From: Salinicoccus sp. RF5
Lineage (GTDB): Bacteria > Bacillota > Bacilli > Staphylococcales > Salinicoccaceae
Assembly: GCF_020786625.1 (NCBI RefSeq)
Contig: NZ_JAJGRC010000001.1
Span: forward strand, 620,001-684,000
DNA: 64,000 bases
Reading direction: 5' to 3'
The position numbers and the translations under genes are program-made. The notes below the pieces were generated by a model. It was given only the letters and a program-made list of their open reading frames with translations. It did not search any database and was not told where the DNA came from. Below are positions 1-8,572 of this stretch, piece by piece (within the stretch, counting starts at the first letter, position 1; each line of letters begins with the position of its first letter).

Positions 1-1397
1 GCGACTGGCGCCTTGATCGGCACACCGGCGTCCATAAGAGCCAGGGTGGAGCCGCAGATGGATGCCTGGGAGCTCGATCCATTGGATTCCAGCACTTCTG
101 ATACGAGACGGATCGTATATGGAAATTCCGTTTCGTTCGGAATGACCTGATAGAGTGCCCGCTCACCGAGCGCACCATGACCGATTTCACGGCGCCCCGG
201 CCCTCTGATCGGGCCGGTTTCACCCACCGAGAAGTTCGGGAAGTTGTAGTGGTGCATGAACCGCTTGTTCTCCTCTACACCAAGGCCGTCGATGATCTGG
301 TGTTCACCGAGTGCGCCCAGTGTACAGATCGAGAGCGCCTGTGTCTGCCCCCTTGTGAACAGGCCTGAACCATGCGCCCTCGGCAGGATGCCTGCCTGGG
401 AGTTCAATGGTCTGATCTCGGCAGGTTCACGGCCGTCCGGACGTACCTTCTCCTCCGTGATGAGACGACGGACTTCCTCTTTAAGCAGCCCTTCCACGAT
501 TGCGGAAGCCTCGGCATGGATTTCTTCATAGTTCTCATCCGTTTCGTCCAGCGTCTCGAGGATGCGCTTCTTCGCTTCACTGATCGCATCTTCACGCGAT
601 TTCTTGTCCGGATCCTGGATGGCATCGTAGAGGCCCAATGACTGTGCCTTCTCCTCCATATCCCGTTTCAGGTCCGCATCCGTCTCCGGCTGCTCGAATA
701 CACGTTTCTCAACGTGCAGTTCATCAAGGATCTCCTGCTGGAACTCCACCATCTTCCTGATGCTCTCATGCCCGAACATGATTGCTTTGAGCATCGTCTC
801 CTCAGACACTTCCTTCGCACCGGCTTCAACCATGTTGACGGCATCCTTCGTGCCTGCCACCTGGAGCTCGATCTCGGAGTGTTCAAGTTCATCTGTAGAC
901 GGATTGATGATGAATTCCCCATCGATGAGTCCGACGGTCACACCTGCAATCGGCCCGTCGAAAGGAATATCACTCACGCCGAGTGCCAGGGAGGAACCGA
1001 GCATCGCCGCCATCTGCGGGGATGCATTCGGGTCGACCGACAGCACGATGGACATGACCTGTACATCATTCCTGTAGCCATCGGGGAACAGCGGGCGGAT
1101 CGGACGGTCGATCAGACGGCTTGTAAGGGTCGCTTCCTCACTTGGCCTGCCTTCCCGCTTGTTGAAGCCGCCGGGGATCTTCCCAGCTGCATAGAGCTTC
1201 TCTTCATAGGCTACTGTCAATGGGAAGAATGGCAGATCCCTCGGCTCTTTTGATGCTGTGGCTGTACTCAGTACTACAGTCTCCCCGTAGCGGACGAGTA
1301 CGGCACCGTTCGCCTGTTTCGCCATTTCTCCATACTCGACAGTAAGCTTATGCCTACCCCATTCTGTTTCGTACACTTTTTTTGCTGATTCTATCAT
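1..1397 (-). CDS. pnp: Polyribonucleotide nucleotidyltransferase (PNPase), 3' end cut off by the window edge
   Basis: PNPase degrades RNA 3' to 5' by phosphorolysis and is a core part of the Firmicute mRNA decay machinery in the cytoplasm. About 465 N-terminal codons are visible, starting [14 protein letters not shown], with RNase PH-like features such as the [12 protein letters not shown] strand and the [11 protein letters not shown] and [11 protein letters not shown] motifs. This covers the first RNase PH domain, the helical linker and the beginning of the second; the KH and S1 domains lie outside the window. The ATG at 1397 is preceded by an AAGGAG about 12 bases upstream. It follows rpsO on the same strand, the usual Bacillales rpsO-pnp pair, with a terminator between them that should reduce read-through. 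Confidence is high. Confidence 0.96.
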   Translation of the reverse strand, partial: MIESAKKVYETEWGRHKLTVEYGEMAKQANGAVLVRYGETVVLSTATASKEPRDLPFFPLTVAYEEKLYAAGKIPGGFNKREGRPSEEATLTSRLIDRPIRPLFPDGYRNDVQVMSIVLSVDPNASPQMAAMLGSSLALGVSDIPFDGPIAGVTVGLIDGEFIINPSTDELEHSEIELQVAGTKDAVNMVEAGAKEVSEETMLKAIMFGHESIRKMVEFQQEILDELHVEKRVFEQPETDADLKRDMEEKAQSLGLYDAIQDPDKKSREDAISEAKKRILETLDETDENYEEIHAEASAIVEGLLKEEVRRLITEEKVRPDGREPAEIRPLNSQAGILPRAHGSGLFTRGQTQALSICTLGALGEHQIIDGLGVEENKRFMHHYNFPNFSVGETGPIRGPGRREIGHGALGERALYQVIPNETEFPYTIRLVSEVLESNGSSSQASICGSTLALMDAGVPIKAPV

Positions 1398-1457
1398 AAT
1401 TTGTCTACTCTCCTTAGTAAGGCTACTTGATTCAATCATATCACTTTTGTAAAAAAA

Positions 1458-1494
1458 TATACATAAAAAAAGGCATATCCGGAGGATATGCCTT
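1458..1494 (-). terminator. Intrinsic terminator after rpsO
   Basis: An 11-bp perfect stem (1470-1480 with 1484-1494, 3-base loop) is followed on the minus strand by a run of U. It lies 8 bases past the rpsO stop and about 60 bases before pnp. No good pnp promoter is visible after it, so pnp probably depends on partial read-through. Confidence 0.85.
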
Positions 1495-1502
1495 GCCATT
1501 TC

Positions 1503-1772
1503 TTATCGACGGAGACCGAGTCTTTTGATCAGTTCACGGTATCTCTGAATATCTTTGTTACGCAGGTAAGTCAGCAGGTGTTTTCTGCGTCCGACCATTT
1601 TGAGAAGACCTCTTCTGGAGTGGTGGTCTTTCTTGTGGGTGCGCAGGTGATCGTTGAGTGCTGTGATTTCAGCAGTCAGTACAGCGATCTGCACCTCTGG
1701 TGATCCTGTATCGGATTCATGCGTACGGTATTCCTGAATCAGTTCATTTTTGCGTTCTTGTGTAATTGCCAT
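1503..1772 (-). CDS. rpsO: 30S ribosomal protein uS15
   Basis: The 89-residue protein is full length for S15, a primary binder of 16S rRNA helices h20-h22 in the small-subunit platform. It carries the family pattern [11 protein letters not shown], the [19 protein letters not shown] block that contacts rRNA, and a C-terminal [13 protein letters not shown]. The ATG is preceded by a strong AAGGAGG. It has its own promoter inside the end of ribF and a roughly 80-base leader, which in other bacteria is the place where S15 represses its own translation. pnp follows downstream. Confidence 0.98.
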   Translation of the reverse strand: MAITQERKNELIQEYRTHESDTGSPEVQIAVLTAEITALNDHLRTHKKDHHSRRGLLKMVGRRKHLLTYLRNKDIQRYRELIKRLGLRR

Positions 1773-1850
1773 GTATAAACGCCTCCTTGTTTATTGTTCA
1801 CCACTATCCGAGCAGATGTCGGAGATTCGCTCTGCCAAGAGTAGGGCACT
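1773..1850 (-). promoter_or_regulatory. rpsO 5' leader, possible S15 autoregulatory element
   Basis: Between the predicted transcription start near 1850 and the rpsO start codon there are about 78 transcribed bases with a local TCCGA/TCGGA hairpin and a GAGC/GCTC pairing. S15 leaders of several bacteria fold into structures that S15 binds. The assignment here rests only on position and local pairing, so it is tentative. Confidence 0.3.
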
Positions 1851-1856
1851 TGATTC

Positions 1857-1885
1857 ATTATACTGGATGACTCATATGTTTTCAA
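1857..1885 (-). promoter_or_regulatory. SigA-type promoter for rpsO
   Basis: On the minus strand TTGAAA (1885-1880) and TATAAT (1862-1857) are separated by 17 bases. The -35 hexamer lies within the last codons of ribF, so rpsO can be transcribed independently of the truB-ribF genes. Confidence 0.75.
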
Positions 1886-2813
1886 GTAGTTCAACGGCTT
1901 TTTGCTTATCTTTCGCAATCTGCCCCGTCAGCTCATCTATGCCGGAGAACTTCTGCTCCCTGCGTATGAAATGGTGCCAGTAGACGGTCACATTCTCCCC
2001 GTAGATGCTGCGGTCGAAGTCGAACAGGTGCACTTCAATCGACACGCGTTCCAGGTTGTCATGGAAGGTCGGTTTGACCCCGACATTGCATACACCGCTG
2101 TAGACCCTGTCTTCATTATCGAGTCGCAGGGTCACTGCATAGACGCCCTTCGCCGGAAGATGGTACCGGTATTCGGGTTCTATATTGGCAGTCGGGAATC
2201 CGATTGTACGCCCGCGCTTCTCACCCTGGACGACGACGCCCTTCACTTCATAGGGGCGTCCGAGAATCAGGTTGGCGTGCTCCAGCTCGTTCTTGGCCAG
2301 AGCCTCACGGATGCGTGTCGTTGATATCTTCTCTTCGCCCTCTGTAATCTTTTCGACACCGGTCGTGTTGAATTCGTCATGGGCCTTCAGTGTATCGATG
2401 GTGCCCCTACCATACCTGCCGTATGTAAAGTCGAATCCGGCCACCACTTCCCTGACATTCATCCGCACGATGTACTGATCGACGAAGAAGTCGGGCTCAA
2501 GCCCGGCCAGGGCACTTGAGAAGTTGATGACGAAGCAGTAGTCGATCCTCTTCTCCTCAAGCATCTCAAGCTTGATGTCAAGCGGCGTCAAATATGTCGT
2601 ACGCTGTTTCTTCGGACTCAGGACGACCGACGGATGCGGATCGAAGGTCATCACCGCCTTCTTCAGGCCTTCCGCTTCCGCGATATCCTCCATTCTGCCG
2701 ATGACATCCTCATGGCCCCTGTGGAGACCGTCGAAGAAGCCCACCGCGACTGCAGAAGGTTCCAGATTGAGTTCTTGCTGATCATGTGGATAGTGGAGTC
2801 TGTAAATTTTCAT
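1872..2813 (-). CDS. ribF: Bifunctional riboflavin kinase / FMN adenylyltransferase
   Basis: The enzyme converts riboflavin to FMN and then FAD in the cytosol. The 313-residue length fits RibF. The N-terminal nucleotidyltransferase half shows AVGFFDGLHRGHEDVI with the HxGH signature at residues 31-34, and ATP-site residues near TTRIREAL. The C-terminal kinase half (about residues 185-310) shows GEKRGRTIGFPTANI and later GVCNVGVKPTF. The start is an ATG after GAGGCGATGAG. It follows truB closely (11 bases), and no FMN riboswitch is seen in front of it, as expected for ribF in this ribosome-linked location. Confidence 0.96.
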   Translation of the reverse strand: MKIYRLHYPHDQQELNLEPSAVAVGFFDGLHRGHEDVIGRMEDIAEAEGLKKAVMTFDPHPSVVLSPKKQRTTYLTPLDIKLEMLEEKRIDYCFVINFSSALAGLEPDFFVDQYIVRMNVREVVAGFDFTYGRYGRGTIDTLKAHDEFNTTGVEKITEGEEKISTTRIREALAKNELEHANLILGRPYEVKGVVVQGEKRGRTIGFPTANIEPEYRYHLPAKGVYAVTLRLDNEDRVYSGVCNVGVKPTFHDNLERVSIEVHLFDFDRSIYGENVTVYWHHFIRREQKFSGIDELTGQIAKDKQKAVELLENI

Positions 2814-2824
2814 CTCATCGCCTC

Positions 2825-3733
2825 TTATATATTGAACATTTTGTATGGTTTCATTATATCCGTGTGTTCAGGATGATCATAGTATATGCCGACGGGTACG
2901 CCTTCGCTTGTAAAGGCGACCATATCTGCATCATCTTTCCCTACTTTTTCAATGATATCAGATTTATCCATCTTCTGCCCATTACGAATTTTGAAAAAGA
3001 AGGATTCGTCGGTGATTTCGACCGATGGAAGGTCTTCGATGAGTTCCGATATCGGCACGATGAAGCCCCGCGGCTCCCCTTCCTGGAGTGCTTCGAGCGT
3101 CACTGCCCTATCCAGTGTCAGACCGCATGATTCCGTCCTGACAAGGGCGGACATGTGGGCCTCGACCCCAAGTTGCCTTCCGATATCCACAGCAAGCGTA
3201 CGTATGTACGTCCCCTTCGAACATGACACATCCAGACTGAACCGTACGAGTCCCGCTTCCCTTTCCACCCTGCCTGTCCGTTCTATCTCATGGATGAAGA
3301 CCTCCCTGACGGGGCGTTCGACTTCAATGCCCTTCCGCGCATATTCATACAGCTTCCGTCCATCCACCCTGACGGACGCATACTTCGGCACCATCTGATG
3401 GTAGCTCCCCGGGAAGGAGCCGATCGCCTGATCGATCGCTTCATCGGAGATGCCCGTGACACCCTCGCTTCTCCCGGTGACTTCACCTGTCTGGTCTTCC
3501 GTATCCGTCGAGAATCCGAGTGTCACCTCGGCGTGATAACGCTTCTTCTTCGTCTGCAGATATTCGGTGAGCTTGGTCCCCTCCCCGATGCAGATTGGCA
3601 GGACGCCTGTAACTTCCGGATCCAGAGTGCCGGTATGTCCCACCTTCTTCATATGTAGTATCCTGCGCATGCGCATGACCACATCATGGCTGGTCAGTCC
3701 TTTTGGTTTATTGACAGGTATTACCCCATGCAT
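2825..3733 (-). CDS. truB: tRNA pseudouridine(55) synthase
   Basis: TruB isomerises U55 in the T-loop of tRNAs and also helps tRNA folding. The 302-residue protein begins MHGVIPVNKPKGLTSHD and carries the catalytic motif GHTGTLDPEVTGVL with the nucleophilic Asp38, plus the SCSKGTYIRTLA strand typical of the family. It sits between rbfA and ribF in the standard order. A hairpin terminator separates it from rbfA, and no separate promoter fits in the short gap, so its expression may be set by read-through. Confidence 0.97.
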   Translation of the reverse strand: MHGVIPVNKPKGLTSHDVVMRMRRILHMKKVGHTGTLDPEVTGVLPICIGEGTKLTEYLQTKKKRYHAEVTLGFSTDTEDQTGEVTGRSEGVTGISDEAIDQAIGSFPGSYHQMVPKYASVRVDGRKLYEYARKGIEVERPVREVFIHEIERTGRVEREAGLVRFSLDVSCSKGTYIRTLAVDIGRQLGVEAHMSALVRTESCGLTLDRAVTLEALQEGEPRGFIVPISELIEDLPSVEITDESFFFKIRNGQKMDKSDIIEKVGKDDADMVAFTSEGVPVGIYYDHPEHTDIMKPYKMFNI

Positions 3734-3751
3734 ATCTGTACGCCTCCATAT

Positions 3752-3786
3752 AAAAATAAAAACCTGGGGGGAGTCCCCTCAGGTTT
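3752..3786 (-). terminator. Hairpin terminator between rbfA and truB
   Basis: A roughly 12-bp stem with one mismatch (arms 3760-3771 and 3775-3786) is followed on the minus strand by UUUUAUUUUUA. The stem begins at the rbfA stop codon. It would end or attenuate the rimP-nusA-infB-rbfA transcript before truB-ribF. Confidence 0.7.
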
Positions 3787-4120
3787 ATTTGTCTTTGATT
3801 TCATTCAGAAGATTTTCGATCTTATGGCCGTACTCAATGGAAGTATCATACTTGAACTGCAGTTCCGGCGCTTTTCTTATCCTGATTTCCTTTGCCACTT
3901 CGGAGCGGACCAGACCTTTCGCCCGGTCGAGCCCCGCTTCCACTTCCTCCCTATTGTCGTTCAGGGAAGTGTAGTAGATCGTCGCAATCTCCATCTCCTT
4001 AGTCAGCTCGACATCCGTCACTGTAACCATCCCGATATCGGGATCTGATACTTTTGTGCGGAGTGCCTCACTCACCACTTTTTTTATTTCTTCGGCAACT
4101 CTTTCATGTCTGTTGCTCAT
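3785..4120 (-). CDS. rbfA: 30S ribosome-binding factor A
   Basis: RbfA is a small KH-fold assembly factor that binds the 30S subunit during late 16S rRNA processing, important in the cold. The protein begins MSNRHERVAEEIKKVVSEAL and includes DPDIGMVTVTDVELT and the C-terminal YDTSIEYGHKIENLL, all typical of RbfA. I chose the ATG at 4120 because AAAGGTG lies six bases upstream; an upstream in-frame GTG/ATG at 4129 overlaps that ribosome site. It lies 5 bases after infB in the nusA-infB operon. Length is 111 residues, usual for the family. Confidence 0.95.
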   Translation of the reverse strand: MSNRHERVAEEIKKVVSEALRTKVSDPDIGMVTVTDVELTKEMEIATIYYTSLNDNREEVEAGLDRAKGLVRSEVAKEIRIRKAPELQFKYDTSIEYGHKIENLLNEIKDK

Positions 4121-4125
4121 AGTCA

Positions 4126-6303
4126 TCACCTTTCAATTTCAACCATGATATAAGGTTCGATCTGGTCCCCCTCTTTAAGGTCATTGAAGTTCTTGATCGT
4201 CAGACCGCATTCGTAGCCCGCGGTCACTTCCTTGGCGTCGTCTTTGAAACGCTTGAGGGTATCCAGTTCACCTTCGTAGATTACTATACCCTCTCTGATG
4301 ACTCTTACACCTGAATCCCTGGTGATTTTACCGTCAGTGACATAGGCGCCGGCGATTGTGCCCACCTTGGAGACTTTGAATGTCTGGCGGACTTCCACGT
4401 TGCCGATGACCTTCTCTTCATACTCGGGATCGAGCATGCCCTTCATCGCAGATTCTATCTCTTCGATGACGTTGTAGATGATGCGGTGGAGCCTCATATC
4501 GACTTTCTCACGTTCTGCCGCCTTCTTGGCATTGACATCCGGACGGACGTTGAAGCCGATGATGATCGCTTCGGATGCGGAGGCGAGTGTAACGTCGGAT
4601 TCGTTGATTGCACCGACGCCCGTGTGGATGATGCGTACATTGACGCCTTCCACATCGATTTTCATCAGGGAGGCGCTCAATGCTTCGACAGAGCCTTGCA
4701 CGTCCCCTTTGATGATGAGGTTGAGGTCCTTCGTTTCGCCTTCCTTCATCTGTTCGAAAAGGTTGTCCAGTGTGACTGCAGATGTCTGCTCACGATCCTT
4801 CATGACCTGCTCTTCGCTTCTCGCTTCACCGATGCTGCGTGCTGTCTTGTCATCCTTGAAGACGACGAAACGGTCGCCTGCATGCGGCACGGCGTTCAGC
4901 CCTGTGATTTCGACAGGCGTGGATGGACCAGCCTCCTGGATGCGACGTCCAAGATCATCGACCATTGCCCTGACCTTGCCGAATGTATTCCCGACAACAA
5001 TCGAGTCGCCGACCTTCAGCGTGCCGTGCTGGACGAGCAGTGATGCGGCAGGGCCCCTTGACTTGTCGAGCTCCGCCTCGATGACTGTGCCGACTGCCGG
5101 CCTGTCACTCTTCGTCTTCAGTTCTGCAACTTCGCCGACGAGTGTGATCATTTCAAGGAGATCTTCAATGCCCTCTCCACTCAGTGCAGAAAGGGAAACG
5201 AAGATCGTGTCTCCACCCCAGTCTTCCGGATAGAGGCCATGTTCGCCGAGTTCCGTCATGACGCGCTCAGGATTCGCCGTCGGCTTGTCCATCTTGTTGA
5301 CGGCGACGATGATCGGCACTTCCGCCGCTTTCGCGTGGTTGATCGCTTCAATCGTCTGAGGCATTACACCATCATCGGCAGCAACGACGAGCACTGTGAT
5401 GTCCGTCACCTGCGCACCGCGTGCACGCATCGTTGTGAATGCAGCGTGTCCCGGTGTGTCGAGGAACGTGATCTTCTTGCCGCCCGACTCGATCTGGTAG
5501 GCACCGATGTGCTGCGTGATGCCGCCCGCTTCCCCTGCCGTCACTTTCGTATGGCGGATGGAATCGAGCAGTGTCGTCTTACCGTGGTCGACGTGGCCCA
5601 TGATGGTAACGACGCTTGGACGCTCTTCATTCATGTCGTCACCGAGCTCGAAATAGTTTTCAAGGTCCGTATCGTCCACCACGACTTCGAGTTCGGCAGT
5701 GAAGCCATGGTCGCTGGCGATCAGTTCCACTGAATCATTGTCCAACGCCTGGTTGATATTGGCTACGATGCCCACCATAAAGAGGTCTTTGATGATCTTC
5801 GAGGAATCCACGCCAATCTTCTCGGCCAGTTCACCGACTGTGATGCCTTCCTGATAGGTGAAGTTCTTAGGAAGTTCGACCTCTTTTTTGACCGGCTCAG
5901 GCTTCTGGTTCTGGTTCTTCTGCTTGTTTCCAGGTTTCTGGTTGCGGCTGTTCTTGTTCCTGTTGCCTGCACCAGGCTTATGGTTCCTGTTGTTCCTCTG
6001 TGGCCCCTGGCCGCCCCTCTGCTGGCCGCCCTTCTGCTGGTTGCCTTGGCCGCCTTTTTGGGTGTTCTGACCACCTTGGCTGCCTTTTTGGGTATTCTGG
6101 CTTTTCGACTGTCCGCTGTTGCTGGAGCTGCTGTCTGAAGTGCCGGATTTCTTGAATTCCTTGTTGAGGAGGTTGACCTCGCTGTCTTCGAGTGATTTCA
6201 TGTGGCTCTTCACTTCGATATTCCTCGCCTGCAGGAACTCAATCACCTTTTTGCTTGGTACTCCACATTCTTTTGCATATTCGTAGATTCTGATTTTACT
6301 CAT
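4126..6303 (-). CDS. infB: Translation initiation factor IF-2
   Basis: IF-2 is the GTPase that places fMet-tRNA on the 30S subunit and drives subunit joining. The 725-residue protein starts [20 protein letters not shown] (IF2_N domain), then a low-complexity Gly/Gln/Asn/Lys linker at about residues 53-140, a second IF2_N domain at about 150-200, and the G domain with GHVDHGKT at 236-243, DTPGHAAF and NKMDKP. Domains II, III and the tRNA-binding C-terminal domain follow to the end. The ATG at 6303 is used because it matches the family N terminus; an open frame extends 24 codons further but has no homologous sequence and no better ribosome site. Confidence 0.97.
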   Translation of the reverse strand: MSKIRIYEYAKECGVPSKKVIEFLQARNIEVKSHMKSLEDSEVNLLNKEFKKSGTSDSSSSNSGQSKSQNTQKGSQGGQNTQKGGQGNQQKGGQQRGGQGPQRNNRNHKPGAGNRNKNSRNQKPGNKQKNQNQKPEPVKKEVELPKNFTYQEGITVGELAEKIGVDSSKIIKDLFMVGIVANINQALDNDSVELIASDHGFTAELEVVVDDTDLENYFELGDDMNEERPSVVTIMGHVDHGKTTLLDSIRHTKVTAGEAGGITQHIGAYQIESGGKKITFLDTPGHAAFTTMRARGAQVTDITVLVVAADDGVMPQTIEAINHAKAAEVPIIVAVNKMDKPTANPERVMTELGEHGLYPEDWGGDTIFVSLSALSGEGIEDLLEMITLVGEVAELKTKSDRPAVGTVIEAELDKSRGPAASLLVQHGTLKVGDSIVVGNTFGKVRAMVDDLGRRIQEAGPSTPVEITGLNAVPHAGDRFVVFKDDKTARSIGEARSEEQVMKDREQTSAVTLDNLFEQMKEGETKDLNLIIKGDVQGSVEALSASLMKIDVEGVNVRIIHTGVGAINESDVTLASASEAIIIGFNVRPDVNAKKAAEREKVDMRLHRIIYNVIEEIESAMKGMLDPEYEEKVIGNVEVRQTFKVSKVGTIAGAYVTDGKITRDSGVRVIREGIVIYEGELDTLKRFKDDAKEVTAGYECGLTIKNFNDLKEGDQIEPYIMVEIER

Positions 6304-6307
6304 TGAA

Positions 6308-6616
6308 TCACTTTCCTTTCTCTTTAAGCTGCAGCATCTTCCGGCTGAAACCTGGATCTGTAACTGACAATACAACCCGGTTCGGAGCGCCTGTAGCGGA
6401 GCTCAGCGCCTCGTTGGTGTAATCATCAATCAACGGTATTTCATAGTAGTTGCATTTATCTCTGACTTTCTTTGCTGTACTGCCACCTGCATCGCTGGCC
6501 AGGAATACGGCCTTGGCCCTGTTGCGCTGGATGGATTCTATCGTCTTTTCTTCCCCGGTCGTCAACATGCCGGCGCGCTTGGCCAGTCCCAAAAGATTCA
6601 ATACCCTGTCGGTCAT
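6308..6616 (-). CDS. rplGA: L7Ae-family ribosome-associated protein YlxQ (RplGA)
   Basis: This 102-residue protein belongs to the L7Ae/L30e family, whose members bind kink-turn RNA. It shows [18 protein letters not shown], the conserved [13 protein letters not shown] stretch and [10 protein letters not shown]. In Bacilli it lies between ylxR and infB as it does here, with its start overlapping the ylxR stop by 4 bases and infB starting 5 bases downstream. The exact cellular target is not shown by sequence; association with the ribosome or a structured RNA is known for relatives. Confidence 0.88.
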   Translation of the reverse strand: MTDRVLNLLGLAKRAGMLTTGEEKTIESIQRNRAKAVFLASDAGGSTAKKVRDKCNYYEIPLIDDYTNEALSSATGAPNRVVLSVTDPGFSRKMLQLKEKGK

Positions 6617-6897
6617 CTTTTCGGTATGTCCTCGCGGTAGATCAGGCGGATGATTTCATCGTATACCGGGGAAAGCGTATCACTGTCGAAACCGAGCCTG
6701 CCTTCAAGCTTCCTGCCTTTGCGTGCAGCTTCGACCTTTTCGAGATCTTTGACCACGTAGCTGCCGCGTCCGTTCTTCTTGCCCGTCGGATCGACGAAGA
6801 CCTCTCGCTCTTTCGTCACGACAATACGGAGCAGATCTTTCTTCGGATGCATTTCATTGGTAAGGATACATTTTCTGAGCGGTACTTTCTTCTTCAT
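6613..6897 (-). CDS. rnpM: YlxR / RnpM RNA-binding protein
   Basis: A small basic protein of 94 residues with the YlxR signature: paired PLRKCILTNEMHPKKDLLRIV and the GRGSYVV turn. In Bacillus subtilis the homologue was reported to bind the RNase P RNA and modulate that enzyme (RnpM). It is the usual neighbour between nusA and ylxQ and overlaps ylxQ by 4 bases, pointing to coupled translation. Function here is by family only. Confidence 0.88.
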   Translation of the reverse strand: MKKKVPLRKCILTNEMHPKKDLLRIVVTKEREVFVDPTGKKNGRGSYVVKDLEKVEAARKGRKLEGRLGFDSDTLSPVYDEIIRLIYREDIPKR

Positions 6898-6916
6898 GCT
6901 ACATCACCCACAAGTA

Positions 6917-7969
6917 TTATTCGATGACGCCTTCTTCACGGGCGTCTGATTCACTTTTGATATCGATTTTCCAACCGGTCAGCTTCGCAGCAAGACGGGC
7001 ATTCTGCCCTCTTTTGCCGATGGCAAGCGAGAGCTGGTTGTCCGGCACGATCACCATGGTGGACTGGTTGTCCTCATCCACGATGACTTCCACTACCTGC
7101 GAAGGGCTTAGGGCATTCTTGACGAACACCCTCGGATCTTCGTTCCACAGGACGATGTCGATCTTCTCGCCCGAGAGCTCATTGACGATCGCTTCCACAC
7201 GGGCACCCCTTGCACCGACGCAGGAACCTACCGCATCGACATCTGGATTTTGTGCATGGACGCTGATCTTGGAACGCTCACCGGCTTCCCTCGCAACACT
7301 CATGACCTCCACAGTCCCATCAAAGATTTCAGGCACTTCCTTTTCGAACAGGCGCTTCAGCAGATTCGGATGTGTCCGTGACACGAATATTTGTGGACCC
7401 TTCGTCGTCTGCTCGACCTTGTTGACATAGACCTTGATCCTGTCATTCGGACGGTACACCTCGTTCGGCATCCTCTCGGATTCGCTCAATACGGCGTCCG
7501 TCCGGCCCAGCTGGATATGGACGAAACGATGGTCGACACGGTCGATCAGCCCCGTCATGATCTCGTCCTCCTTATCGATGAACTCGTTGTACAGGATGCC
7601 CCGTTCTGCATCACGGAGACGCTGCATCACTGCCTGTTTGGCGGCCTGGGCACCCACCCGGTTGAAGTCCTTCGGCGTGACATCCTCGTCGTAGGGGTCT
7701 CCGATTTCATATGCCGGATTGACCGTACGGGCGGTTTCAAGGTCGATTTCCGCAGTGGGATCCTCGACCTCCTCGACCACATCCTTCCGGGAAACGACAC
7801 GGTATGAGCCGTTTTCCATATTCAGGTCCACCTTGACGTTCTTATGCTGTGAGTAGTTCTTTTTATAGGCTGTAAGAAGTGCCGCCTCTATCGTTTCGAC
7901 AAGCACTTCGTTTGGAATGCTCTTTTCCTTTTCAAGGTATTCAATTGCATTCAGTAGTTCCTGGTTCAC
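6917..7969 (-). CDS. nusA: Transcription termination/antitermination factor NusA
   Basis: NusA binds RNA polymerase and nascent RNA, promoting pausing and intrinsic termination. The 350-residue length is that of Firmicute NusA without the C-terminal acidic repeats of enterobacteria. An N-terminal polymerase-binding domain (to about 125) is followed by S1 (HRFVHIQLGRTDAVL region) and two KH domains, with KISVHAQNPDVDAVGSCVG and SLAIGKRGQNARLAAKLTG motifs. The start is GTG, with GGAGG nine bases upstream. It lies 16 bases after rimP in the same operon. Confidence 0.97.
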   Translation of the reverse strand: MNQELLNAIEYLEKEKSIPNEVLVETIEAALLTAYKKNYSQHKNVKVDLNMENGSYRVVSRKDVVEEVEDPTAEIDLETARTVNPAYEIGDPYDEDVTPKDFNRVGAQAAKQAVMQRLRDAERGILYNEFIDKEDEIMTGLIDRVDHRFVHIQLGRTDAVLSESERMPNEVYRPNDRIKVYVNKVEQTTKGPQIFVSRTHPNLLKRLFEKEVPEIFDGTVEVMSVAREAGERSKISVHAQNPDVDAVGSCVGARGARVEAIVNELSGEKIDIVLWNEDPRVFVKNALSPSQVVEVIVDEDNQSTMVIVPDNQLSLAIGKRGQNARLAAKLTGWKIDIKSESDAREEGVIE

Positions 7970-7985
7970 TAATAAGCGCCTCCAA

Positions 7986-8453
7986 TCATAATATTACCGC
8001 TTTGCGTATGGTCGCAATCCTGTCCCGGCCAATCGTAACCGTCTTTGTTCGGGTTTTTTCCCTGTAGTCGATTGTCACTGTATCAGAATCGTAGTCCTTT
8101 AAGATGCCTGTCCATTCCTTGTTGCCGTCGATCTGCTGATACGTTTTGACATATATCCCCTGGTTCAATGTCATTTCCAGGTCGTCGTCATCTTTGATCG
8201 GACGTTCGGCGCCGGGAGAAGAGACATCGAGGAAGTAGCCTCCCTTGATGATATCCCACTCATCGAGCTTTTCACCCAGTACTTCACTTGCCTGAGCACA
8301 GTCTTCGAGTGTGATGCCACCCTTTTTGTCAAGATACAGCCTCAAATAGTAGTCAGGACCCTCTTTCACATATTCCACTTCGATGAGCTTATACCCCAAC
8401 TCCTCGATCAGCGGCTGTGCATGTGTCATGACATCCTGTTCTGTACGATTCAC
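7986..8453 (-). CDS. rimP: Ribosome maturation factor RimP
   Basis: RimP assists 30S assembly, in particular S19 and S12 binding. The 155-residue protein shows YKLIEVEYVKEGPDYYLRLYLD, the GGITLEDCAQASEVLGEKLD stretch and FLDVSSPGAERPI, all typical. The start codon is GTG, placed eight bases after GGAGGGG; a nearby ATG is in another frame. It opens the nusA-infB operon, and its leader contains a 28-base perfect palindrome between its promoter and its ribosome site. Confidence 0.95.
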   Translation of the reverse strand: MNRTEQDVMTHAQPLIEELGYKLIEVEYVKEGPDYYLRLYLDKKGGITLEDCAQASEVLGEKLDEWDIIKGGYFLDVSSPGAERPIKDDDDLEMTLNQGIYVKTYQQIDGNKEWTGILKDYDSDTVTIDYREKTRTKTVTIGRDRIATIRKAVIL

Positions 8454-8479
8454 TGTCCATTCCCCTCCTTCAAAACTAA

Positions 8480-8507
8480 GAGAAGAACGGGCTAGCCCGT
8501 TCTTCTC
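8480..8507 (-). terminator. Perfect palindromic hairpin in the rimP leader / after polC
   Basis: A 28-base perfect inverted repeat with 14-base arms. On the minus strand it is followed by UUAGUUUUG, a weak U-tract. It is the only hairpin after polC, yet the best rimP promoter lies upstream of it, so it could act as the polC terminator, a rimP leader attenuator, or both. Confidence 0.6.
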
Positions 8508-8536
8508 CTTGTGACTGGGTATTTAATATCACAATT

Positions 8537-8565
8537 ATTATATCACAGAGCAAACGTGCCTGCAA
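8537..8565 (-). promoter_or_regulatory. SigA-type promoter for the rimP-nusA-infB operon
   Basis: Minus strand TTGCAG (8565-8560) and TATAAT (8542-8537), 17-base spacer. It begins 8 bases after the polC stop codon. Transcription would start near 8530, giving a leader of about 77 bases that contains the palindrome at 8480-8507. Confidence 0.7.
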
Positions 8566-8572
8566 CTACGCA

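Noticed and set aside
1872-2900. Possible FMN riboswitch near ribF
   Set aside because: The gap between truB and ribF is only 11 bases, far too short for the riboswitch aptamer.
4478-5233. A 251-codon open frame on the plus strand
   Set aside because: Antisense to the infB G domain, with Ser-rich composition and no motif.
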